From Ktedonobacterales bacterium (lineage in GTDB: Bacteria > Chloroflexota > Ktedonobacteria > Ktedonobacterales > JADMIN01): a stretch of DNA of 6,360 nt. Positions 1-5,229 of the stretch are shown one piece after another (position 1 is the stretch's first letter; each line of letters starts with the position of its first letter). The stretch covers positions 1-6,360 of the forward strand of contig JAICKD010000202.1 of NCBI GenBank assembly GCA_025928125.1, read 5' to 3'. Under the pieces are notes generated by a model. It did not search any database. It was not told where the DNA came from and worked only from the letters and a program-made list of their open reading frames with translations. Position numbers and translations under genes: made by a program.

Positions 1-38
1 AGGCTCCAGAAATGGGTGACAATTTCGCCTCTATTTTG

Positions 39-93
39 AGGCCGCGGAGGCGGCCTTTGTGGCCGGAGGCCCATAGGCGCGGCTTTAGCCGCC
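39..93 (+). repeat. Three-hairpin intergenic repeat, copy 1
   Basis: Three short palindromes stand in a row. The first pairs 39-45 (AGGCCGC) with 50-56 (GCGGCCT) around a 4-base loop. The second pairs GGCC 61-64 with GGCC 68-71 around GGA. The third pairs CGGCT 80-84 with AGCCG 87-91 around TT. A second copy lies at 2431-2486 in the same orientation; by hand alignment 47 of 56 columns are identical. Four of the eight substitutions form two compensatory pairs (41/54 and 83/88). The repeat sits just upstream of the promoter of the aminotransferase gene, and its third hairpin covers the place where a -35 box would be. It has no coding content that I can support and may be a member of a dispersed genomic repeat family. 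Confidence 0.8.
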
Positions 94-105
94 AGCCGTG
101 GTGGC

Positions 106-114
106 TGTTATACT
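106..114 (+). promoter_or_regulatory. Extended -10 promoter of the aminotransferase gene
   Basis: TGT followed by TATACT (109-114) is a near-perfect extended -10 element (TGnTATAAT type). No good -35 is present: the expected place, about 85-91, reads TAGCCG and lies inside the third hairpin of the repeat. This is acceptable for extended -10 promoters. Transcription would begin near 121, giving a leader of about 60 bases before the GTG start at 181. A small inverted repeat (CAGCC 93-97 with GGCTG 103-107) overlaps the TG element and could be an operator or chance. Confidence 0.6.
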
Positions 115-180
115 TTGTGTGAACGCCGCTATCATCTTTCACCCGTCACCTGCCCGCCACGAGCCAGCAAGGAGCCACCA

Positions 181-1350
181 GTGGAACTCTCGCGCCGCCT
201 GCAAAGCCTGCCGCCGTATCACTTCGCCGCCTATGCCCGCAAAATCGCTGAGAAGCGCGCATCAGGCGTGGATGTTATCAGTCTCTCGATGGGCGATCCC
301 GACCTGCCAACGCCGCCTGAGGCGCTCGACGCGCTGACCACCGCCGCGCACGATCCGGCCAACCAGCGCTATCCTGAATACGCAGGCATGCCCGAGCTAC
401 GCCAGGCATACGCCGACTGGTTCGGTCGCCGCTTCGGCGTCTCGCTCGATCCGGCGCGCGAGGTGCTGCCGCTGATTGGCTCGAAGGAGGGGTTGGCCCA
501 CCTGCCCGCTGTTGTCATGAACGAGGGCGATGTCGCGCTGCTGCCCAACCCCAACTATCCGGTGGCGGCGACGGCGGTGGCGATGATTGGCGGCGTGGCG
601 CATGATCTGCCGCTCTCCGAAGAGAACGGCTGGCTGCCCGACCTCAACGCCATCCCGGAGGAGGCGCTCAGCCGCGCCCGCACGCTCTGGCTGAACTATC
701 CCAACAACCCGACCGGAGCCACGGCGCCGCGCGCATTCTTCGAGGAAGCGGTACGCTTCGCCCGCGAGCACGGGTTGCTGTTGATCCACGATATGGCCTA
801 TGCCGAGGTCTGTTTCGACGGCGTGCGCCCCGCGAGCGTGCTGGAAATCGATGGCGCGAAGGATGTGGCGGTCGAGCTACACTCGCTCTCGAAGGCGTAC
901 AACATGGCGGGCTTCCGCATTGGCGCGCTGGTGGGCAACGCCACCGTTGTCGAGGGATTGACACGGCTCAAGAGCAACATCGATACGGGCATCTTCAAGC
1001 CAATTCAGATTGCGGCGATTCGCGCGCTTGCCCTGCCGCCAGAGTGGGTGGCGGAGCGCAACGCGATCTACCAGCGGCGGCGTGATCGCGTCGTGGCCGC
1101 GTGCCAGCGTATCGGTCTACGGGCGGCGACGCCAGCGGCGGGCCTTTACGTCTGGCCGCGCATCCCTGAGGGTCGCACCTCGAACGAGTTTGCCTACGAC
1201 CTGCTCGATCACGCGGGCATCGCCGTTACCCCCGGCACGAACTTCGGCTCGAATGGCGAGGGCTACGTGCGCATCTCGCTCACCGTCGCCGACGACCGCC
1301 TTGACGAGGCAATGGCGCGGCTGGAGCGGAATATCGCGGCGCGGGCGTAA
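181..1350 (+). CDS. PLP-dependent class I/II aminotransferase, LL-diaminopimelate/aspartate aminotransferase-like
   Basis: Cytoplasmic fold-type I aminotransferase of 389 residues, the usual family length. Visible motifs: GSKEG at residues 101-105 (phosphate-binding segment), NNPTG at 175-179, D204 and Y207 in DMAYAEV (PLP ring contacts), the Schiff-base lysine K238 in SLSKAYNMAGFR, and the substrate-carboxylate arginine R364 in GYVRIS. The SLSKAYNMAGFRIG block and the NPNYPV segment recall DapL (LL-diaminopimelate aminotransferase, lysine and cell-wall biosynthesis), but aspartate, alanine or other keto-acid aminotransferases share them, so the substrate is uncertain. The start is taken as GTG 181: AAGGAG at 169-174 lies 6 bases before it, and the protein then begins with the typical VELSRRLQSLPPYHF. 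The frame stays open upstream to an ATG at 115, but that lies at the -10 box, before the predicted transcription start, and would add an unconserved-looking tail. It is followed 13 bases later by the next gene's promoter, so it is probably monocistronic. Confidence 0.85.
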   Translation: MELSRRLQSLPPYHFAAYARKIAEKRASGVDVISLSMGDPDLPTPPEALDALTTAAHDPANQRYPEYAGMPELRQAYADWFGRRFGVSLDPAREVLPLIGSKEGLAHLPAVVMNEGDVALLPNPNYPVAATAVAMIGGVAHDLPLSEENGWLPDLNAIPEEALSRARTLWLNYPNNPTGATAPRAFFEEAVRFAREHGLLLIHDMAYAEVCFDGVRPASVLEIDGAKDVAVELHSLSKAYNMAGFRIGALVGNATVVEGLTRLKSNIDTGIFKPIQIAAIRALALPPEWVAERNAIYQRRRDRVVAACQRIGLRAATPAAGLYVWPRIPEGRTSNEFAYDLLDHAGIAVTPGTNFGSNGEGYVRISLTVADDRLDEAMARLERNIAARA

Positions 1351-1362
1351 CACCTCTCATTC

Positions 1363-1390
1363 TTGACACATACAGCCCGCATGGTACACT
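1363..1390 (+). promoter_or_regulatory. Strong sigma70-type promoter of the NDT/TIR-like gene
   Basis: A perfect TTGACA (-35, 1363-1368) is followed after 16 bases by TACACT (-10, 1385-1390). The -10 is preceded by TGG, so it is also an extended -10. Transcription would start around 1397. The promoter begins 13 bases after the aminotransferase stop, which shows that the following gene has its own transcription start and is not simply an operon member. Confidence 0.7.
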
Positions 1391-1401
1391 GGATGCTAGC
1401 A

Positions 1402-1416
1402 GGAAAGCAGCTTTCC
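1402..1416 (+). other. Small leader hairpin in the 5' UTR
   Basis: GGAAAG (1402-1407) and CTTTCC (1411-1416) are perfect inverted repeats around CAG, a few bases after the predicted transcription start at about 1397. It could stabilise the mRNA 5' end or be an operator half-site pair. No T-run follows, so it is not a terminator. A stem of six pairs can arise by chance. Confidence 0.4.
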
Positions 1417-1484
1417 ATAGACTCCGTATGCCCCTCGATTTTGGTGCGGTCAGGCAACAGCTGATGTGAAATGAGAATGGTGAG

Positions 1485-2384
1485 ATGGCAGAAATTCTGG
1501 ATGACCAGGCGATCCAGGCAGGAGCGATATTATATCTGCTCGACACCGGCAACGAAGTGATGGCGAATGCCCTGCTAGCCTGCCAATTGACCATTACTGG
1601 CCGGGCGCAAGATCAATTTGACACAGTAGAAATTGCGGGTAGAGAGCCTGATTTACAAAAATTGAGAGCCCTCCCGAGACAACGCGATATCCTTGTGAAG
1701 TTATTCGGAGGAAGTTATGGTGCAGAGGAGGCGCTCAACGCGAGGGCATTTACGGCCATCCAGGGTGCAATGTCCAAATCCTATGCGGCATACCTGGACA
1801 ACAATTCTTATCGCATCAGGCTCCGGGCAGCGCTCAGCGCTTCTGCTGACTATCAGGGAAAAGTGCGGAGGCTCGTCGAGTCTTCTGGAGTTGACGTGCC
1901 TACCATTGGCGGTCTCCGGGTCCGGCGTGAGGGTCGTGAGTATCAGCTCAAACCTATCTCGATCTTCCCGGTTGGCACGTTCGAGCGCGACGCGAAACTC
2001 TGCTTTGTCCTCATGCCATTTGCCCTGGGCTTCCAGTCGGTCTATGAGCGGGGCATCAGGCACGCGGTCGAGGGTCAGGGACTGACCTGCCGACGTGGCG
2101 ATGACATTCTTCAGGCTGGCGATATCATCGGGCAAATATGGAGCTCGCTGATTCGCGCACAGCTCGTGATCGCCGATCTGACAGGCGCGAACGGCAACGT
2201 GCTCTACGAGCTTGGGCTGGCGCACATGATGGGCCATCAGGCGATTTTGCTAGCGCAGGACATCTCCTCTGTACCCTTCGATCTGCGCCAGCAGCGACAT
2301 ATCATCTATAGCCCCAGCGAGAGTGGCCTTCAAAAGCTCACAGCCGCTCTCAGCCAGGCCATCAGAGCGATGCTGGCGCAATAG
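1485..2384 (+). CDS. Two-part protein with a C-terminal nucleoside 2-deoxyribosyltransferase/TIR-like domain
   Basis: Protein of 299 residues. The C-terminal half (from about C173) shows the pattern CFVLMPF, then DDILQAGDIIGQIWSSL (206-222), then LVIADLTGANGNVLYELGLAH (D231, N238, E242, H247). This layout matches the Rossmann-like nucleoside 2-deoxyribosyltransferase/TIR group, in which the Glu of the YELG-type motif is the catalytic residue attacking or activating the N-glycosidic bond; E242 is the matching residue. Likely substrates by family are nucleosides, nucleotides or NAD, but the sequence alone does not choose. The N-terminal part (1-170) is mostly polar or helical, has no membrane segment or signal peptide, and I do not recognise it; it may be a sensor or oligomerisation domain. 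ATG 1485 is preceded only by a weak purine stretch (GAGAA 1473-1477; GGTGAG abuts the start), so translation initiation may be weak. GC is clearly lower early in the gene (28/60 at 1621-1680 against 45/60 at 1081-1140 in the upstream gene), which hints at separate ancestry. It is a lone gene with its own promoter. Confidence 0.72.
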   Translation: MAEILDDQAIQAGAILYLLDTGNEVMANALLACQLTITGRAQDQFDTVEIAGREPDLQKLRALPRQRDILVKLFGGSYGAEEALNARAFTAIQGAMSKSYAAYLDNNSYRIRLRAALSASADYQGKVRRLVESSGVDVPTIGGLRVRREGREYQLKPISIFPVGTFERDAKLCFVLMPFALGFQSVYERGIRHAVEGQGLTCRRGDDILQAGDIIGQIWSSLIRAQLVIADLTGANGNVLYELGLAHMMGHQAILLAQDISSVPFDLRQQRHIIYSPSESGLQKLTAALSQAIRAMLAQ

Positions 2385-2430
2385 GCGGAATTGCTCGCAA
2401 GCAGAACGTATCGGCGGCAAGAGTCTGGGC

Positions 2431-2486
2431 AGTCCGCGCAGGCGGACTTCGTGGCCGCAGGCCCTTCAGGCGCGGTTTTAACCGCC
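2431..2486 (+). repeat. Three-hairpin intergenic repeat, copy 2
   Basis: Second copy of the element at 39-93, same orientation. Stem 1 pairs AGTCCGC 2431-2437 with GCGGACT 2442-2448; stem 2 pairs GGCC 2453-2456 with GGCC 2460-2463; stem 3 pairs CGGTT 2473-2477 with AACCG 2480-2484. Where copy 1 has a G-C pair in stem 1 (41/54), this copy has T-A (2433/2446). Where copy 1 has C-G in stem 3 (83/88), this copy has T-A (2476/2481). It fills most of the 109-base gap between two convergent genes, so it could help end transcription from both sides, although no U-tract marks a classical terminator. The rest of the gap (2385-2430) shows nothing I can name. Confidence 0.8.
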
Positions 2487-2493
2487 CGCCTCC

Positions 2494-3678
2494 CTACCCC
2501 ACCTGCTTCAGCACCTGATCGAAGTCGGCGATGATGTCGGGCAGGTCTTCCAGGCCGATTGCCACGCGGATCAATCCATCGGTGACGCCCGACTTCGCGC
2601 GGTCTTCGGCACTCAGGCCACTATGCGAGATCGAGGCGGGATGCGAGACCAGCGTATCGGCGTCGCCCAGACTGGCCGAGCGCAGCGACATCTTCAGCCC
2701 ATTGAGCACGCGGTATGCTGCCGGTTTGCCGCCCGCGACCTCGAAGCTGAGCACGCCGCCGAAGCCGGGCATCCTCGCCTTTGCCAGCGCGTGCTGCGGA
2801 TGCGATTCAAGCCCAGGATAGTGGACCCTGGTGACGCCAGGCTGCTCTTGCAGGAAGCGGGCGAGGCCTAGCGCGTTGGCGCAGTGGCGCTCCATCCGCA
2901 GCGAGAGCGTCTTGAGGCCGCGCAGCATCAGCCACGCCTCCAGCGGTCCGGCGCAGGCGCCAAAGTCAACACGCATGGTGTGCGCCTTGTGGACCAGCGC
3001 GTGATTTCCGGCGACGACTCCGGCGATCAGGTCGCCGTGGCCGCCGATATACTTGGTCGCGCTATGCGCCACTAGATCGGCCCCGTCCTCCAGCGGGCGG
3101 GCGAGATACGGGCTGGTGAAGGTGCTATCCACCGCCAGCAGCGCGCCGTGCGCGTGGGCCATCTCCGCCAGCGCCCGAATGTCGAGTACCGAGGTGGTGG
3201 GATTGCTGATCGTCTCCGCCCAGATGAGTTTCGTCTCGGGACGAATCGCCCGCTCGAACGTCGCGAGGTCGGTGGCGTCGGCAAAGGTGTGGCTGATGTT
3301 GAAGCGGGGCAGCGTGCGCGTCAGCAGGCCATAGGTGCCGCCGTAGATTTGCTCGGTCGCCAGGATGTGCTGACCGCTCTCCACCACAGCGAGAATGGCC
3401 GCCGCGACCGCGCCGATGCCCGAGGCGAAGCTGGTGGCGGCCTCAGCGCCTTCCAGGTTGGCGATGGTCTGCTCAAGCGCGTCGGTGGTTGGATTGGAGG
3501 CGCGGCTATAGGCGTAGCCAGGCTCTCTGCCCGTGGCGACGCTCTCCTGGTCTTCGGCGGTCTCGAAGGCGAAGCTCGATGACTGGAAGAGCGGGAAGGC
3601 AATGGGCTGGCCCTTGCCGCCACCGTGATAATGCACTGTATGAATTGCCCGCGTCGAGAAGCCGCGCTCGTCTGCCAT
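2494..3678 (-). CDS. Trans-sulfuration family PLP enzyme (cystathionine gamma-synthase / gamma-lyase type)
   Basis: Cytoplasmic Cys/Met-metabolism PLP enzyme of 394 residues, the standard family length. Motifs: YSR at 57-59 followed by NPT (phosphate binding from the neighbouring subunit), Y112 in EQIYGGTYG (ring-stacking tyrosine), D184 in AVDSTF (PLP pyridine contact), the Schiff-base lysine K209 in HSATKYIGGHGD, LVSHPAS, and a C-terminal GLIRVAIGLEDL with the carboxylate-binding Arg. Members make cystathionine from activated homoserine, sulfhydrylate it, or cleave cystathionine or methionine. The position that is Cys in well-studied methionine gamma-lyases is G114 here, which argues against a canonical methionine gamma-lyase but does not fix the substrate. 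Start chosen at ATG 3676-3678: AGGGGG (complement of 3686-3691) lies 7 bases upstream and MADERGFSTRAIH is the expected N-terminus; an in-frame ATG 8 codons earlier (3702) would place that site inside the gene. It lies 82 bases after the DUF2851 gene on the same strand. Confidence 0.88.
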   Translation of the reverse strand: MADERGFSTRAIHTVHYHGGGKGQPIAFPLFQSSSFAFETAEDQESVATGREPGYAYSRASNPTTDALEQTIANLEGAEAATSFASGIGAVAAAILAVVESGQHILATEQIYGGTYGLLTRTLPRFNISHTFADATDLATFERAIRPETKLIWAETISNPTTSVLDIRALAEMAHAHGALLAVDSTFTSPYLARPLEDGADLVAHSATKYIGGHGDLIAGVVAGNHALVHKAHTMRVDFGACAGPLEAWLMLRGLKTLSLRMERHCANALGLARFLQEQPGVTRVHYPGLESHPQHALAKARMPGFGGVLSFEVAGGKPAAYRVLNGLKMSLRSASLGDADTLVSHPASISHSGLSAEDRAKSGVTDGLIRVAIGLEDLPDIIADFDQVLKQVG

Positions 3679-3760
3679 CTTTACGCCCCCTGATGTTTGC
3701 ATCGCACTCGCCGTTCATGTCCGCTGGCATGTTTGATAGCCATCTGCCATCGCTCTACCC
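3679..3760 (-). other. Intergenic gap between the two - strand genes
   Basis: These 82 bases separate the DUF2851 stop from the trans-sulfuration enzyme start. I see the ribosome binding site AGGGGG (3686-3691) but no convincing -35/-10 pair or terminator on the - strand. Co-transcription of the two genes from upstream of 4882 is therefore plausible but not shown. Confidence 0.35.
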
Positions 3761-4882
3761 TCAGTGTAGCAGGTTGGAGCAATTGCAGGGGCAGCGGCCG
3801 CAGCGCTTCTCACGGCAGGCGTGCTGCCAGAGGTGGTGCAGACCCTGCTGCGCCAGCGCGCCCCGTGGCAGCCGCGCGAGGCCGAGCGTGCGTGCCATCT
3901 CACGAACGATCTGGTTCGAGGACAGCCCCGGCCACGCCTGGTAAATGGCCCGCGCCCGGCTGGCCAGCGCGCCATCGCCAGAGGTCGCCGCGAGGGCCGC
4001 CGCAAATGGCAGCGCGACGTTGACCGCGACGATCGCCGCGCGCGCCGGTGAGACCGCGCCCTTCTCCGCGACGCGCAGCGCCGCGAGCAGCGCCCGAACC
4101 GCCTGGTGTGGCTCGCCTGAGCGAATGACAGGCTCTAGCGCGGCCCATGGACCATCGCGCCGCCAGCGTCCGTACCACGCCAGCAGGCCGCGCGCCCGTA
4201 TCCGTTCGATACCCGGAAGCGCCGCATAATCCAGCGAAGTCGGGGATGCAGACAGTAGGGACTCCCCCAGCCGTCGGAGCGTCACGCGGTCGCGTCCGTA
4301 GCCTAACGCCTCGGCCAGCGCCAGCCAGAGGATGCGGTTTGGGCTATCCCACCCATCTTCAACCGGAGCGGTAGACGCCCGCGGTTCATCTTCCAGTCGC
4401 GCGGCATGTTCGGCGAAGCGCGCCATCCCAGCAGTATGCAGCAGTTCGGCGAGCAGGAGCGCATTCTCTGGCCTGGCGATTCCGGCGCAGGGCCAGCGCC
4501 AGAGTGTCTCCGCCACGAGCGGCTGAGCCTCACCCAGGACGACCAGTGGCACGGCGCGACCGCTGGCAAGCGGTGTCTCCGCCGGGTCGCGCGCGCCGCG
4601 TCTGAGCACGACATGGAGCGCCAGCCCGTTGTAGCGAGGATCATCGGCGTGGCCGTGCGCGTGCCATCCGGCGGGACGCAGGTGCAACTCGATATCGCCG
4701 TAGACATAGCTGCCATCAGGACGGGCCAGCACCGCATCGCAAAAGTCGGGGCCAGCGCCACCGCCGCGCCTGCCCTCGAAGATCACGCGAAACGTCTCGC
4801 CGCGCTCGCTCCGCAGCGTCGCCCCGCGCCACACGCCCGCCGACCAGCGCGCCGCCAGCTCAGCCTCGTGGGTACCAGGCAT
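3761..4882 (-). CDS. DUF2851 family protein
   Basis: Protein of 373 residues matching the DUF2851 pattern as I recall it. It has an N-terminal conserved block with GPDF at 44-47, D49, GDIELH at 62-67, W73, H74/H76/H78, DD 80-81, Y84-N85 and LHVV at 89-92. A largely helical middle follows, and the C-terminus carries a cysteine cluster (C356, C361, C364, C366, C368). No signal peptide or membrane segment is seen, so it should be cytoplasmic. The family has no function that I can cite. The acidic GPDF...GDIE spacing recalls the PD-(D/E)xK nuclease core, and the Cys cluster could bind metal or an Fe-S cluster; both are inference. ATG 4880-4882 is supported by AAGGGGTGAG (complement of 4891-4900), 8 bases upstream. 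It is divergent from the carboxylase gene and lies upstream of the trans-sulfuration gene on the same strand, a context that gives no functional clue. Confidence 0.75.
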   Translation of the reverse strand: MPGTHEAELAARWSAGVWRGATLRSERGETFRVIFEGRRGGGAGPDFCDAVLARPDGSYVYGDIELHLRPAGWHAHGHADDPRYNGLALHVVLRRGARDPAETPLASGRAVPLVVLGEAQPLVAETLWRWPCAGIARPENALLLAELLHTAGMARFAEHAARLEDEPRASTAPVEDGWDSPNRILWLALAEALGYGRDRVTLRRLGESLLSASPTSLDYAALPGIERIRARGLLAWYGRWRRDGPWAALEPVIRSGEPHQAVRALLAALRVAEKGAVSPARAAIVAVNVALPFAAALAATSGDGALASRARAIYQAWPGLSSNQIVREMARTLGLARLPRGALAQQGLHHLWQHACREKRCGRCPCNCSNLLH

Positions 4883-4929
4883 CGTAAGATCTCACCCCTT
4901 TTAGGTCGCCCGATATTTAAGGCATACAC

Positions 4930-5022
4930 GCCGTAGGCTGAAGACCTACGGCTAATCCTGTGTTTCCTGTATCCCGCTGATGGGCAAGGGATCTCAGGAT
5001 TAGCCGCGGCATTCATGCTGCG
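4930..5022 (+). repeat. Cluster of three mutually overlapping hairpins
   Basis: Hairpin A pairs GCCGTAGG 4930-4937 with CCTACGGC 4945-4952. Hairpin B pairs the 12 bases 4949-4960 with 4995-5006, with an inner ATCCC 4971-4975 / GGGAT 4988-4992. Hairpin C pairs 5005-5012 with 5015-5022 with one G-U pair. The 3' arm of A shares bases with the 5' arm of B, and the 3' arm of B shares 5005-5006 with C, so A plus C and B are alternative folds. It differs in sequence from the repeat at 39-93. It may be another dispersed repeat family or an attenuator-like structure. It lies upstream of the predicted + promoter, so in that direction it may not be transcribed with the gene. Confidence 0.65.
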
Positions 5023-5122
5023 AACTCGCCATGGACGAACGTTGCTGCCAGTCGCCATCCATGACCAGTTGTCGTACTTGCGAGAAAAAGCGGAAAAAGC
5101 CGACCAACTCCCAGGCGATTGA

Positions 5123-5152
5123 TTGAAGCGAGCGCCGCCATGGTGATATGCT
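5123..5152 (+). promoter_or_regulatory. Candidate promoter of the carboxylase gene
   Basis: TTGAAG (5123-5128) and TATGCT (5147-5152) are spaced by 18 bases, and the -10 is preceded by TGA, giving an extended -10. Each box matches 4 of 6 consensus bases. A start near 5159 would leave a leader of about 70 bases, beginning around a small inverted repeat (CGGCT 5153-5157 / AGCCG 5165-5169). Moderate evidence only. Confidence 0.4.
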
Positions 5153-5229
5153 CGGCTAGGATACAGCCGCGTTCTATTAGGCTGCTTCCCAACCGCATCG
5201 TCTTCAGCGTCGAGGAAGGATATCGCACT

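Larger units (their letters stand above)
4883..5229. other. Divergent intergenic region with overlapping hairpins
   Basis: This 347-base region separates two divergent genes. It holds the ribosome binding site of the - strand gene (4891-4900), a cluster of overlapping hairpins (4930-5022), an inverted repeat CATGGA 5030-5035 / TCCATG 5058-5063, an A-rich stretch near 5082-5098 that could act as an UP-like element, a candidate + promoter near 5123-5152, and the + gene ribosome binding site at 5212-5220. I see no tRNA and no convincing small gene. A clear promoter for the - strand gene is not visible; AT-rich sequence at 4912-4920 is the only candidate -10 area. Confidence 0.5.

Noticed and set aside
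1..38. End of an upstream gene or mobile element at the left edge
   Set aside because: The first 38 bases are too short to show a coding frame, terminal inverted repeat or known motif; nothing can be supported.
397..789. Open frames of 60-130 codons on the - strand within the aminotransferase gene
   Set aside because: Low-complexity Arg/Ala/Pro-rich translations overlapping a gene with intact catalytic motifs; typical shadow frames of GC-rich coding DNA.
1701..2237. A 178-codon - strand frame inside the NDT/TIR-like gene
   Set aside because: The + strand translation carries a coherent domain with its putative catalytic motif, while the antisense product shows no recognisable motif and no ribosome binding site or promoter evidence.
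2431..2486. Rho-independent bidirectional terminator between the convergent genes
   Set aside because: Hairpins are present and well placed, but no T-run follows on either strand, and the near-identical copy at 39-93 is not between convergent genes. It was therefore called a repeat; a terminating role remains only possible.
5030..5063. Operator formed by CATGGA / TCCATG
   Set aside because: Six-base arms 22 bases apart are expected by chance in this length of sequence, and no regulator gene or repeated copy supports it.
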